Positions 1 to 10,397 of a stretch of 64,000 nt of DNA are shown here, piece by piece. Under the pieces are notes generated by a model that worked only from the letters and a program-made list of their open reading frames with translations, was not told where the DNA came from and made no database searches. Source of the stretch: Nephrocerus scutellatus (taxonomy: Eukaryota; Arthropoda; Insecta; Diptera; Pipunculidae); the NCBI GenBank assembly GCA_947095585.1, contig OX352762.1, positions 90,143,749 to 90,207,748 on the forward strand. The letters are read 5' to 3'. Both the position numbers and the translations under genes were made by a program. Position 1 is the first letter of the stretch; the number at the start of each line of letters is the position of its first letter.

Positions 1-876
1 TAGCTTAAACCTAATAAAAGATGATTTAAGAAATAAACTAAATATTTCAACTGTAGATGCGATAATGCAGGCTAAAAAATTAATAAGCTTCGATGAAAAA
101 ATATATGAGCTGCCAATCACACTAATAACATATGCCAAATTTTTTTTTATCATAATGCAAAGCATTTTCAAAAATGATTCAAGCAATTTTTATATTTATT
201 ATGTTTTAACTTTTATTTGAACTGAAATGTAATAAGACTGAATTAAAAATAAAAATAACTACCTTGTATTTGTGTTAACATAGATATACTTATATTTTTT
301 TTGTTGAGACGTACTACGCTGTACTACATTTTTTGAGCAGCCGCGCTACATTTTTGGCTTCATTGAAGGCAACACTGATCGAGAGTAGGTGACAGAATAG
401 ATATCATGATCATGCTCAAGCAACGTGCGCCGTGAAATTGATCAGAACTACGACTAAGACTTTGAAGATGTCGTAGATTCGTTTGTTTGCTGCAGCCAGT
501 TTGTCAGTTGCGTTTTCAATTATCATATAATTATGTATTACGGGGAAAATGAAGAAAGAGAATGAAAATTTAAAAAAAAAATATTTCAGCTGTTTGGCTT
601 ACATATCCCACTGGGTCCGCAGTACCAAGAGCAGCATAAAATTTTTGTGTGAATGAACTTTACGGTGCGGCGCAATTAACTAACGCTATGTAAACAAACT
701 GTCAGAAAATCCATATGTACTTATATTTTAAATGTAGAAGTAACTCTGTCTCTCTGTTACCTTTTCACGGCAAAACGGCTAGACCGAGTTGGCTAATTCT
801 TTGTTGGGTCAATAGAGTGTGAGGGCAGCCAGACAACGCCTGTTATTTTAGCTTTTGGTGGGTCTAAACGGGTTAA
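1..876. other. AT-rich stretch with no recognisable gene
   Basis: I see no open reading frame of note and no recognisable protein similarity on either strand. Around 735-870 the text (a CTCTGTTACC motif followed by words resembling 'ACGGCTAGACCGA') resembles the subterminal part of insect Helitron-like elements, but no element ends can be fixed. The rest is unassigned. Confidence 0.4.
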
Positions 877-940
877 CAACATATATATATATAGTTATAT
901 ATATAAATATATATATATAGAGAAAATATATATATTTTGA
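877..940. repeat. (TA)n microsatellite
   Basis: About 60 bases of interrupted TA dinucleotides, directly visible. TA tracts of this kind often mark the edges of mini-me or Helitron-like elements in Diptera. That link is inference here. Confidence 0.85.
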
Positions 941-1815
941 AAAAAATTATATGGGAGCCCTTAGACCCTGGAACCCCATCACAAACAAACAGCCCCATTG
1001 ACAAACCAATTTTTATGAAATTTTTAATGTTAATTATTGGTAGGTAGGGGAAGGCTATAGAATATACTACACTCCCATCCCGCGGTGATAAGAGAAAGGC
1101 GGGGGTTCATGTGTACGGGTAGTGAGCGCTTAGGAACATCATTCTGTGAGTTGGACGAACCCTGCTTGCCTAGCTTTCGCCATTAAGCATGCTCATGAAC
1201 TATTCCCATTAAGCGGTCCTCTCTTCGAGAGTAAACCGTTAACCACTAAGTAGGTCAAGCCCAGCCCTCAACCGAAGGCCCAGACTCAGCTAACCACCAA
1301 GGTGATCAACCTTATCTGCGGATAAAGCCAACTCCCGTAGTACCAACGCGACCTTGGTGAGATCTGACTTCAAAAAACTTAGCTCTATCAGAATGAGTGC
1401 CTGGGCGAGGAAAAACCAACCTTGGCAGCACATCGTCCGGAACCTCCAACCCCATTATTTGTCACTAGGATACCACCTCTTATATTCTAGGCCGCCCAGA
1501 AGAGAGACTATCCCAGGCACGTACGTGTCTTGCAGTGTACGGTAAGGCTGCTACATACGAAGACATTGCCCGTTTTAGACATTCTAGCCTTGCCCCTTTG
1601 ATCTTCCGAGTTTAACCAAAAAGTAAGATACAGCGGGGGAGCGCCTTGGAACAGCCAGTTACAATTAAGTGTCTATCAATGTGTGTAATTGGCACAAAGT
1701 TGACCACCTACGACCAGTAATCGTGAAGTTACTAATCTTCACACAACATCAATCGCTAAAAACCCTTAAACCACCACCACCCTTAAATTACCCAAGCTTG
1801 AAAGAAGGGAAATTA
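941..1815. other. Unassigned, GC-richer island without intact gene
   Basis: This stretch is visibly less A+T-rich than its surroundings and uses a more complex vocabulary. The longest reading frame (about 63 codons, 1354-1545, plus) has no family features I recognise. The first ~70 bases ('ATGGGAGCCCTTAGACCCTGG'-like wording, split here) resemble the minisatellite words of the Helentron-like family described below. The remainder could be an untranslated region or gag remnant of a LINE, or a decayed host sequence; I cannot decide. Confidence 0.3.
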
Positions 1816-1855
1816 TACTAACGTTACCTGCAAGTTAAGAATTACTCCGGAAGGA

Positions 1856-2094
1856 TCAAACAAACAAACAGACAAACAGACAAACAAACAAACAAACAAA
1901 CAAACAAACAAACAAACAAACAAACAAACAAACAAACAAACAAACAAACAAACAAACAAACAAACAAACAAACAAACAAACAAACAAACAAACAAACAAA
2001 CAAACAAACAAACAAACAAACAAACAAACAAACAAACAAACAAACAAACAAACGAACGAACGAACGAACGAACGAACAAACAAACAAACAAACA
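1856..2094. repeat. (CAAA)n / (CGAA)n tetranucleotide microsatellite
   Basis: About 240 bases of CAAA units with a CGAA run near 2050-2078 and a few CAGA units at the left. Reading frames of up to 163 codons across it on the minus strand are poly-(LFVC) translations of the repeat, not genes. A shorter CAAA tract sits next to the Helentron-like head at 3380-3410, so the array may have grown from such an element. Confidence 0.95.
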
Positions 2095-2229
2095 ATCCAG
2101 CGAAATATTCCAATTTTTGTGAATAATTATATAATATTTTAGATTTATTTTCATTTTCAAGGGGGACAAGGTGATAAAGAAGATTTTAATTTTTAACCGT
2201 ATCCGAAAAAGGTGGATTAATAAGTTTTC

Positions 2230-2287
2230 CATGAAAGTTAATACTCTCAGACGTTTTTCAGACATTCGCGAGAGGTGGGAACATGAG
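2230..2287 (-). repeat. SINE body fragment
   Basis: The words 'ACTCTCAGACG', 'CAGACATTCGCGAGAGGTGG' match the body of the tRNA-derived SINE seen full length at 19035-19276 and 33315-33624, in reverse orientation. Head and tail are not evident here, so this is a decayed or truncated copy. Confidence 0.6.
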
Positions 2288-2554
2288 GACCAACAACCAA
2301 CCAACCCTAACTACAAGAGCCAAGGCGCCAACATGAATTGAATTATTGTACTCTAAATAGGGTGTTTCCAACACATCAAAAACAGCTTAGAAAGTATTTT
2401 TTATCATACCCAGCTAAATTATTAATTGCGAACCTGAAGAGCGAAGCATATATTCAGAGGATATGAAAATTGTTTAACAAACTTGTGTACATTTGTACGT
2501 TTGTTCGCTTGTTTGCCGTGTCGTACATCTCGGCGAAATTTGATGGGACTTATT

Positions 2555-2848
2555 TTAAAGCAAATTGGTTAGCGCTCGGCTTGCGATGGTGTAATTTTTT
2601 CATTCATAGGGGTAACTACCCCTGAGGAAACTAAGAAAAATACTAAATCTAAGCATCGCTATCGATTTTTTAAGCCTAAAGGTTTACAAAGTTAAATGTT
2701 AAAGTTAAAGCAAATTGGTTAGCGCTCGGCTTGCGATGGTGTAATTTTTTCATTCATAGGGGTAACTACCCCTGAGGAAACTAAGAAAAATACTAAATCT
2801 ACGCATCGCTATCGATTTTTAAGCCTAAAGGTTTACAAAGTTAAATGC
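2555..2848 (+). repeat. 150-bp tandem duplication inside repeat A
   Basis: Two adjacent copies start at 2555 and 2705 with a period of 150 bases. They are almost identical apart from a substitution (TAAGCATCG versus TACGCATCG) and a one-base T-run difference, so the duplication is young relative to the divergence from the other repeat A copy. Confidence 0.9.
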
Positions 2849-2895
2849 GGGTTTTTCAGTCTATTTCAGAAATTACTATTTCGCTTATGACTGAA

Positions 2896-2935
2896 AGTGG
2901 GTGCCGTGGCTCAGTGGATAAGAGCATGGACCGAA
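2896..2935 (+). repeat. tRNA-like SINE head fragment
   Basis: The words GTGGGTGCCGTGGCTCAGTG and ATAAGAGCATGG match the 5' head of the SINE family, including the A-box-like TGGCTCAGTGG. There is no B box (GGTTCGAATCC) following, so this is not a tRNA gene and not a complete SINE. Confidence 0.6.
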
Positions 2936-3295
2936 CAATTTTTTCAAGTTGCAACTACTAGGCTTTTAAGTTAAATTAGTCTTTAGAATGAATTACAATT
3001 AAATATACATACACGGGTGTGTGTAGTCATTCCAATGGCAGAACACATTAGCTCGTGTGTCTATAGTAGTGGACACTTTTAAAAAAAAAAGTTTCGCTTT
3101 GTAAATAAGATATTAAATAAAGAGAAGTCGCTGTCCAAAGCAAGGCTCAGAATGGAGGTTTAATTACGACTGCTTAATATCAGTGACTTGAAATATGTGT
3201 ACTAAGCAAATAAACGTAAGCCGATGAATGGAGTAGGGAGTGACGTGTCCGACGAAACTATGGAGGCTTCAAATTAATAATAATAAGTGATGTCA

Positions 3296-3440
3296 CCGGA
3301 AATACACATGTGTGCAAGGTTTCAATAAAATTGGCCGTTGGGAAGTGGGTTAAAAATTGATCGCAAGATTCCACGAAAAACAAACAAACAAACAAAAAAC
3401 AGACAAACACACGGGCACGCGAAGTTAAATACGTTTCCAG
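3296..3440 (-). mobile_element. Helentron-like element head, truncated
   Basis: Reverse-oriented head of the main repeat family: minisatellite words 'ACACATGTGTGCAAGG', 'AAGTGGGTTAAAAATTGATC', 'GCAAGATTCCACGA', a CAAA microsatellite, then 'CACGGGCACGCGAAGTTAA'. The terminal AATTCTCT motif is missing, and a mini-me-like core follows at once. Confidence 0.7.
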
Positions 3441-3462
3441 CTTGTGCTTAAATATATGCTAC

Positions 3463-3505
3463 ACTAGCTGACCCGACAAACGTTGTACTGTCCAATTTTC
3501 AATAA
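3463..3505 (+). mobile_element. mini-me-like core fragment
   Basis: ACTAGCTGACCCGACAAACG followed by TTGTACTGTCC is close to the conserved core of the mini-me class of dipteran microsatellite-bearing elements. Only the core is visible; a LINE fragment follows. Confidence 0.6.
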
Positions 3506-3529
3506 ATTTGTTTGAGATCGTTTTATGAA

Positions 3530-4590
3530 TTTGCTGCTGGATTGGATAAAATCTTATCCAAATAATAGATGAAATTTAGTTTGTGTAAACGATTTTCGTT
3601 CGAAATCTTTTGAAGTTTTTTCAGGTGTACCACAAGGCAGTCATCTCGGTCCTCTTTTTTTCTTTTATATATGAATGATATAAATAGAAATCTAAGGTCA
3701 TCAAAAAATCTTTTATTTGCTGATGATGTTAAATATTTTTTCAAAATCTCTAGCCGGGAAGACTCTCAAATATTACAATCTTGATAACTTTAGTGATTGG
3801 TGTAATACCAATTTCTTGCGTATTAACCATTTAAAATGCAAATCATAGAGGCCTGCTCAAGCATTCAAATACATATAGTCTTGGCACGATTTAAAAGTAA
3901 GTCAAATTTGTGACTTAGGCATAATGATGGACTGTGGCTTAACTTTCACATGGAATATATATCTGCAAAAGCGTGGGCATTTTTGGCTTTTCTTAAGAGA
4001 CATGCTGTAGAGTTTAAAGATCCTTAAACTTTAAAAAGTATATATGTTGCAACTGTGCGCTCCATTCTAGAATATGGTTGCGTTATTTGGAACTAATTTA
4101 TATTTTATTAGACTGAGAGAATTCAAAAATCTTTTACGAGATATGCACTAAGGCATATAAACTGGGGTGATTGTTATCCTTCATATAAGGCTAGATGTTT
4201 ATTGATCGACCTTCAACCACTTTCAGCTAGAAGAGAGATTTGCTTGTTAAATTTTGTTAGGGACGTATTTACAGACTCCATTGATTGCCCTGATATCTTA
4301 TCCTTGTTTTATTTGTATGCTCCTGAAAGGCCTTTGCGCTCTAGGGACATTTTTTACATTACCCATTGCAGCAGGAACTTTTTGTTAATTGATCCGATTG
4401 TTAAATGTTCTGTTGCTTTCAACTCCATTTGCAATCTAATTGATTTTTCCCATCTCAAAATTATCGTTTAAGAAACTGATAACTGATTTATTTAGTTAAT
4501 AAATTTCTAATATAATATAATTTCGTGTACATTTTAGTTTTTAAGTCTGTTTATATCTCAAACTAAATAAAATAAATAAACTTTCTTTTA
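3530..4590 (+). pseudogene. Jockey-like LINE, 3' part (RT box to poly-A-like tail), broken
   Basis: This is the 3' third of a non-LTR retrotransposon reverse transcriptase. Conceptual translation in shifting frames gives SGVPQGSHLGPLFF (about 3620-3665), then NLLFADDVKYF near 3712-3740 containing the FADD catalytic box, then a thumb-like segment ending SILEYGCVIWN (about 4050-4095), and a C-terminal stretch from 4202 (LLIDLQPLSARREICLLNFV) to the stop at 4471. The SARR...L-FV pattern and the final region are typical of the Jockey clade. Frameshifts and in-frame stops occur throughout, so no product is expected. A short A-rich tail with AATAAA words lies at 4560-4582. The endonuclease and ORF1 are absent, the usual result of 5' truncation at reverse transcription. 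Confidence 0.8.
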
Positions 4591-4689
4591 CATAGAAAAA
4601 AAGAAGTATAGTAATCATGAAAATGATCGAACTCGGGATTTATGCAGATAAACCCATTTCCCTATCTTCTGACTCAGAAAAAGCAAAAA

Positions 4690-4974
4690 AAAATCGTTGT
4701 CTGTATGTCTGTCTGTGTCCACTCTACAGCCGAGACGGCAGAATTAATGGGGTGAAAATTCATATTTAAGCTTTTTACATAAATTGGAAGGGCCAGTTGA
4801 TTTTGGTGGAAATCGGCCAACCGGAAGTTGCAGTTCCATTGCACAGTTTTTCAAGTTTTTGCAAATATCTCAAAAAGTATACTACTTATCAAAAATCCTG
4901 TGAGTGCAAAAGAACTTTAAAAAATTAAAAAAAAAATTTAAAAAAAAATTAAAAAAAAAATTAAAAAAAATAAA

Positions 4975-5007
<33 letters not shown>

Positions 5008-5036
5008 TAAAAAAAAAAATTTAATATACATTTACT
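4690..5036. repeat. GTCT tract and A-rich low-complexity run
   Basis: A short GTCTGTATGTCTGTCTGTG tract at ~4697 is followed by unassigned sequence and, from about 4917 to 5030, runs of A broken by T and TT. It could be the tail region of a decayed element. No gene. Confidence 0.6.
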
Positions 5037-6384
5037 GAAGATTCCTGCCCAGTCCGTAAAAGAAAGTCGGTTTTCGGTTTTTTTTTCTCCATTTATTTTT
5101 TTACTTGTTAACTATTACAAATTCCTGGCATATAGCGCAAATATTTATATCGATTGTTAAAAGTTTAAATTTATTTTGTCCACTCACGATGGCAAGCAGC
5201 ACTCTGACTAATGGCAAGATGGTCCATAGAATTCACATATAGGGCAGACTAGCTGGTGTTTTGTGGTTGGGCACAGCACACTACTCACTTGCTGTTGACA
5301 TGTGGGATTTCCTTGCTGACGAATTTATACTTCTTATCGGTCAAATGGCAAGTAGATGCAATACGGGTAAGAATAGTATAATCGGATGATCGCACTGCAC
5401 TATAAATAAATGAAATAGCACATACACTAGCACTAGCAGGAGCACAGATGGAAGGAATTCAATGTGGTAAACAAAAACAATAATAAGATTAAGATATTTA
5501 CGACCATCGGAATTAAGGTGCAACAAATGAGAACGCAAATAACCGCGCATACAATACCGAAAGAAAGGAATTTATAGTTGACTGACAGGGCGTTGATGAT
5601 GGCAAACACCTCCCCTGCCAACCTTCCTCAGCACCACTGCACCATACAACTCTTGTTATTTTTTCTATTGCAGCGATCGACTTACCCGAAGAGGAATGCT
5701 ACGAACAGATGTGTGCTCTTAAATTTGCTATTAAGGCGAACATGCCACATTGTCTATGCAAGAGTTGTCTTTAAATTTATACGCAAAAGTAAAATTAACT
5801 ATTTCCTCGGTAACAGCATGATGAAATATGTGCGTCACCACATGTGAAGGAGCATTATTGGCATTTGCACTGCAGGTGTAATTATAGGACATAATAGGAG
5901 AAGGGGATCTATGGGGGGGGGCTAATAGTTGTTGGTCGTTGGCTCAGTCATGATGATGACTAAGAAGAGCATTTGTATAGAAAAATCATATAAAGTTGTT
6001 ATCAAATCAGTTCTTAATTGTATCAATAAGATAATTAATAAATATGATGCAAATGTTTTAATTCTGTTGCCCCTTATAATAGTAATAGTACTTCGTTCGA
6101 TTTGGTTGATTCGGTGCATTCGGTATGATGTAAAAAGAAGAGCAGTCGGGTGCAACTAATGACGATTGATATAAAACTACCCGGATTTCCTCTGAAGGAG
6201 CACACACTAACATGGCTGGTATCATGTTGGTATTGTGTTCCAAGCTTTACTTTAATGAGATGGTGGCAGCACAGCAACAAGCAGCAGCAAAGGCGCAAAA
6301 GAGCAATTTGCCGACGTGTTTGATCTCAGCGACAACGACATGTGTAAAACCAATATAGTGCAACAATATAGTGCAACAACAGGA
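5037..6384. other. No recognisable gene
   Basis: Several reading frames of 60-90 codons occur on both strands, overlapping each other, but none shows conserved motifs, biased codon use or a plausible domain. I see no repeat ends or terminal repeats. Possibly unique intergenic DNA. Confidence 0.5.
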
Positions 6385-6990
6385 AATGCCAATGGAGCTC
6401 ACCTGTGGTACTTGTCCAAAAGAAAGATGGTTCAACGAGATTTTGTGTGGAAATTGAACCAAAAACGATAGTTACCCGTTGCCATGTATTGATGACACGT
6501 TGGATACTTTATAGGGAGCCAGAATATTCAGTACTTTGGATCTGAAAAGCAGATACTGGCAGGTAGCAATTCATGACGACGATAAGCAGAAGACAGCATT
6601 TACTGGGGAAAACGGCTTGTATCAATTTCTGTTTATCTAACGCTCTGCTACATTTGAGCGGTTGATGGCACATGTTATGCGAGGCCTTAGCTGGAAGACA
6701 TGTCTGGTTTATTTGGAGGACATCATTGTTTATGGGCGCACATTCAATGAGCACGTGAATAATCTTCGGCAAGTTCTGGAAACCATTAAATCTTCAGGAT
6801 TTAAGTTGAGTCCGCCGAAAAGTAGCATATTCCAGAATGAAGTAAATTATTTGGGCCACCTTGTATCCAGTCAAAGAGTACGCACCGATCCAAAAAAGTT
6901 GGAAGCTGTTAACGAATGGCCCGTACATGAGAGCTGCGATCGGTTGAAGGGTTTACATCTCACATACATACATGCCCACAGAGTTTAACT
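6385..6990 (+). pseudogene. Ty3/gypsy reverse transcriptase fragment
   Basis: This is an isolated piece of an LTR-retrotransposon pol gene. In shifting frames it shows a SSPVVLVQKKDGS-type finger motif near 6395-6440, a YPLPCIDDTLDTL-like segment near 6475-6510, a STLDLKS-like palm motif near 6530-6550, then an intact frame (6662-6988). That frame contains the catalytic box as YLEDIIVYG instead of the usual YLDD or YVDD, and the downstream SGFKLSPPKSSIFQNEVNYL and LGHLVSS motifs. The segment just before the FGLCNAP-type motif is scrambled. No LTR, gag, protease or integrase adjoins it. It does not share obvious sequence with the errantivirus at 35-41 kb, so it derives from another gypsy lineage. 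Confidence 0.85.
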
Positions 6991-7490
6991 TTTATATATA
7001 ACTAGCTGTTCCCGGGCGCTTTGTTACCCGCACACATAAATCCATGAATCCAGGATACCCGTTTTAAAATATAACAGCTCCATGTTTCATAGGCAAAATT
7101 TAACAAGTAAATGTACAAAAAAAACTTCGTTTTCGGGTACATCTCTTATATATAGATCGACACACGCCATATGCCATACGCCGCACAGTCCTTACACATT
7201 GTATTACTTTGTAATAACCGCCAAATTATCTGTTTTTGAGGTCGTGCCTTTTTCAAAGTATTTTCTTTTTTCAACGCATCGCACGCACCACACGAGGCTC
7301 GCGACACGGCGTCACACGCGGGATATAATTTATTCTAGTCGTGCAAAAGGTGGTTAAAAAGGACCTCAAAAAACCAGAAAATGGCCACACTTCCACCCAC
7401 ATGCGAAATTCGACACACGTCACACGCGGAATATAAAATTGCTATATGGGACCTCAAAGTAGTCGAAAATACAGAAAAAACAGGAGTCAA
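6930..7490 (+). mobile_element. mini-me/Helitron-like tail joined to a second head
   Basis: GCGATCGGTTGAAGGGTTT (6937 on) with CATACATACATGCCC and GTTTAACTTTTATATATA is the tail seen at 35213-35274 and 8570-8625. It runs straight into ACTAGCTGTTCCCGGGCGCT (7001), the head seen at 34456. From 7300 to 7480 two degenerate ~100-bp units follow (CGTCACACGCGGRATATAA, GACCTCAAA). No coding sequence is visible. It is either two adjacent copies or a tail-to-head junction. Confidence 0.6.
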
Positions 7491-7576
7491 TTTAGGTTAA
7501 ATAACAGTTTCTAAAACTGTCAATTTATGAAAAGATAAGATTTGTAAAAAAATCAATTATGCGGTTCTTGTTTTTT

Positions 7577-8470
7577 TAAATTCTCTATATTAACTTCACT
7601 TGCCCGTGGGTCGTCGGTCGGTCGTCGGTCGGTCGTCTGTCGTGGATTCTTGCGATCAATTTTTAACCCACTTCCCATGGCCCGATTTTATTGAAATTTT
7701 GCACACTTGCGTATTTCCGGAGACAACACTTTCTATTAAATTTTGAGGCCCCTCGGGCTGCGGGGTCGGGGGGCTCCCAAACAAAAATTTTAAAAAATTT
7801 ACCCGATTTTCTTCAAATTTTACACACAAGTGTATACCCAATAAACAATACTTTTTCGAAAATTTGGTAGTGATCGGGTTCCGGGTTCGGCCGCAAGGCC
7901 CTTATACATTTTTTAAATATCTGTACTGGCATCAGATATTCGTCGCCCTTTATGGACTGTGTGCGGTGTGTGCTGCGCAGTCGGCTGCGCTGCATGGTTT
8001 TGGTGGTGGTGGAGAGAGAGAGAGAAATCTTAGCGCACGCACAAATGAACCCAGCAAATGAAACGAGACATACAAGTTTTATGCTTACTTCAACTTACAT
8101 TTTTATTATATACTGAATTGTATTTTTATTGATGTCGTTTTTTTTGTTGTCGATATCAACTTACAGATAGAACAACAAGTTTTCACAATATTCTGTCATT
8201 TGGCGTTTTCATAAATTAGTTCAGAGCAGTCAAAGAGTTCTCAAGATAAATGTTCGTGTTTCTTATTTGCTCAGAGTATGAGCGTGCTCTAAGTGCTCAG
8301 AATAAAATTATCTGAGCTTTTTCAATTTTAACATCTGATGTCAAATGTTTGTTTCGATGATTTTCTCCTACAATAAAAAAAAAATGGCCCAGGATCGAGG
8401 GGCTCCCATATCAATTTCTGCGATTAGAGAATTTAGATGAAAAATTTTAATTTTTATGGGTTGTTTTTTT
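7577..8470 (+). mobile_element. Helentron-like (DINE-1 type) element, full copy 1
   Basis: The copy has all parts of the family in order. These are the head TAAATTCTCTATATTAAC, CTTGCCCGTGGG, a GTCG/GTCT microsatellite (7610-7640), and the conserved GATCAATTTTTAACCCACTT. Two minisatellite units follow (CCCGATTTT..TTGAAATTTTGCACAC), then a ~470-bp unique core (7925-8390) with a GA run and GCTCAGA words, an inverted AGAGAATTTA near 8425, and the AAAAATTTTAATTTTTATGG plus T-run end. Sub-terminal inverted repeats plus a central GTCY microsatellite and 3' hairpin are hallmarks of DINE-1/Helentron-associated elements. Near-identical copies lie at 41030-41920 (reverse) and 51927-52832. It codes for nothing. 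Confidence 0.75.
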
Positions 8471-8630
8471 AAATACCAAACAGGTGTGCAAAATTTCAGG
8501 ACGCAACTTATACGCAGAAACCTCCTCCTTATGGTAAAAAAGCCTACGCAAAATTTTACCGCTATTGGTTGAAGGGTTTGGCAGTCTATAGCTTACAGGG
8601 TTTAACTTTTATATACATATAAACATATAA
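8471..8630 (+). mobile_element. mini-me-like tail fragment
   Basis: CAGGTGTGCAAAATTTCAGG, a TATGGTAAAAAAGCCTACGC segment and GGTTGAAGGGTTTGGCAGTC ending in TTTAACTTTTATATAC match the 3' part of the element at 34456-35274. A Helentron-like copy immediately precedes it, so the latter probably inserted into this element. Confidence 0.55.
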
Positions 8631-8647
8631 TTGATTTTAAGACACAA

Positions 8648-10260
8648 TAAAACAACCCATAAAAACTTTAATAAAATCGGGTAGTAATTTTTAGGAGGCC
8701 CCTTCCTGATCACTCCAAAATTTTTACAAAAAGTTTTCCATCGGAGATACACTCGTATATACAATTTAAAGAAAATCGGGCTGTTTTTTAAAAATTTATA
8801 TGGAAGACCCTCGGCCCTGGGGCAACTTCCAAATTTTAACCAAAATTTTTAAGAAAATCGGGTAAATTTTTTAAAATGTTAATGGGGCCTTGCGATACCG
8901 GGGTCCAATCACACAAAAAATTTTACAAAAAGTGTTGTCCACCAAAGATACACATGCGTAAAATTTTTTAAGAAAATCGGGTACTTTATTTATAAATTTT
9001 TTATGATTGCCACCCGACCCCGGAGCCAGATAACTTCCAAATTTCTACAAAAAGTGTTGTCCGTCGGATATACACATGCGTATAAAATTTTAAGAAAATC
9101 GGGTACTTTTTTTTACAAAATTTGTATGGGTGCCCCCGGACCCCTGGGCTCGATGACTTCCAAATTTTTACAAAAAGTGTTGTCCGTCGGATATACACAT
9201 GTGTATAAAATTTAAAGAAAATCGGATACTTTTTTTATAAAATGTGTATGGGGGACCCCTGGCCCGGAGACCCAATCACTACCAAATTTTCTACAAAAAG
9301 TGTTGTTGGTCGGATATACACATGCGCATAAAATTTAAAGAAAATCGGGTACTTTTTTTATAATATTTGTATAAGTGACCCCTGACCCCGGGCCTGATCA
9401 CTACCAAACTTTTACAAAAAGTGTTGTCCATCGGATATACACATGCGCATAAAATTTTAAGAAAATCGGGTACTTTTTTATAATATTTGTATGGGTGACC
9501 CCTGACCCCGGGTCCGATCACTACCAAATTTTTACAAAAAGTGTTGTCCGTTAGAGATACCCACGCGTATAAAATTTTAAGACAATGGGGTACATTTTTT
9601 ATAAAATTTCTATGGGTGCCACTCGACCCCGGAGCCAGATCACTTCCAAATTTCTACAAAAAGTGTTGTCCGTCGGAGATACACTCGCGTAAAAATTTTT
9701 AAGGCAATCGGCTACTTTTTTACGAAATTTGTATGGGTGCCCACGGACACCAGGGCCCGATCACTTCCAAATTTTTACAAGTGTTGCCCGCTTTATATAC
9801 ATGTGTGTATAAAATTAAAAGAAAATCGGGTCCTTTTTTTATAAAATTTGTATAGGTGCCCCTGAGCCCGATCACTTCCAAAACAAAAAGTGTTGTCCAT
9901 CGGAGATACACATGTGTGTAAAATTTGAAAAAATTCTGGTATTTTTTTTTATAAAATTTGTATGGGTGCCCCCCCCCCCCAAATTTTTTACGAAATGTGT
10001 AGTCCATCAGAGATACACATACATACATGAGTACAAAATTTGAAGAAAATTGGGTACTTTCTTTTATAAAATTTGTATGGGTGACCCGGACCACGGGACC
10101 GATCACTTTTAATTTTAACAAAAAGTGTTGTCCATTGGAGATACACATGCGTATAAAATTTGAAGAAAATCGGGTACGTTTTGTAAAATATTTGCATTAA
10201 TAGAAAGTGTTGTCATGGGATATGCACATGTGTGCAAAGTTTGAATAAAATCGGGCTTTT
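8648..10260 (-). mobile_element. Helentron-like copy with expanded ~122-bp minisatellite
   Basis: The reverse-strand copy starts with the AACAACCCATAAAAA terminus. It contains about a dozen tandem units, each with a GTGTTGTCC(A/G)TCGGA(G)ATACACATG word, an AAAATTTTAAGAAAATCGGG word and a GC-rich cluster ('GGTGCCCCCGGACCCC' type). Successive GTTGTCC words at about 8934, 9056, 9179 and onward give a period near 122. Every open frame here is translation of the repeat. This is the longest array of the family in the window, and such expansions are known to seed satellites from DINE-type elements. Confidence 0.8.
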
Positions 10261-10397
10261 CTATATTAACTTCGCGTGCCCGTGGCTGACTGGCTTTTAA
10301 ACCCACTTTCTAAAGCCCAATTTTATCCAAACTTTGCACACATGTCTATCACCTATTAGAAAATAACAAGAAAAAAAATGTATGGGTTGTTTTTTTG
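10256..10397 (+). mobile_element. Short Helentron-like copy
   Basis: Head CTATATTAACTTCGCGTGCC at 10261, one minisatellite unit, then ATTAGAAAAT and TATGGGTTGTTTTTTT at 10381. Its head abuts the head-proximal end of the reverse array to the left, so the two copies are arranged head to head. Confidence 0.65.

Larger units (their letters stand above)
2400..3075 (+). repeat. Dispersed repeat A, copy 1, with internal tandem duplication
   Basis: This non-coding repeat matches 41930-42480 in reverse orientation. Shared stretches include a GTACATTTGTACGTTTG-like segment, AGCGCTCGGCTTGCGATGG (here) versus its diverged complement there, the 'CAGTCTATTTCAGAAAT' segment, and a CTAATGTGTTCTGCCATTG-like end. 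Copy 1 carries a 150-bp head-to-tail duplication (2555-2704 and 2705-2848) that copy 2 lacks, and a short SINE head at 2896. No terminal inverted repeat or coding sequence is visible. Class unknown; a non-autonomous DNA element is my guess. Confidence 0.75.

Noticed and set aside
1040..1790. A ribosomal RNA fragment, suggested by the GC-richer, complex text
   Set aside because: I could not match any conserved rRNA core word; left as unassigned.
1813..2304. 163-codon minus-strand reading frame
   Set aside because: It is mostly poly-(LFVC), a translation of the CAAA microsatellite; the rest has no motif.
9001..10306. Many 60-140 codon frames on both strands with recurring VYLRWTTLF / FKFYTH words
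   Set aside because: They are translations of the 122-bp minisatellite in different frames. The same words recur in every Helentron-like copy (13.4, 28, 44-50, 59-60 kb).
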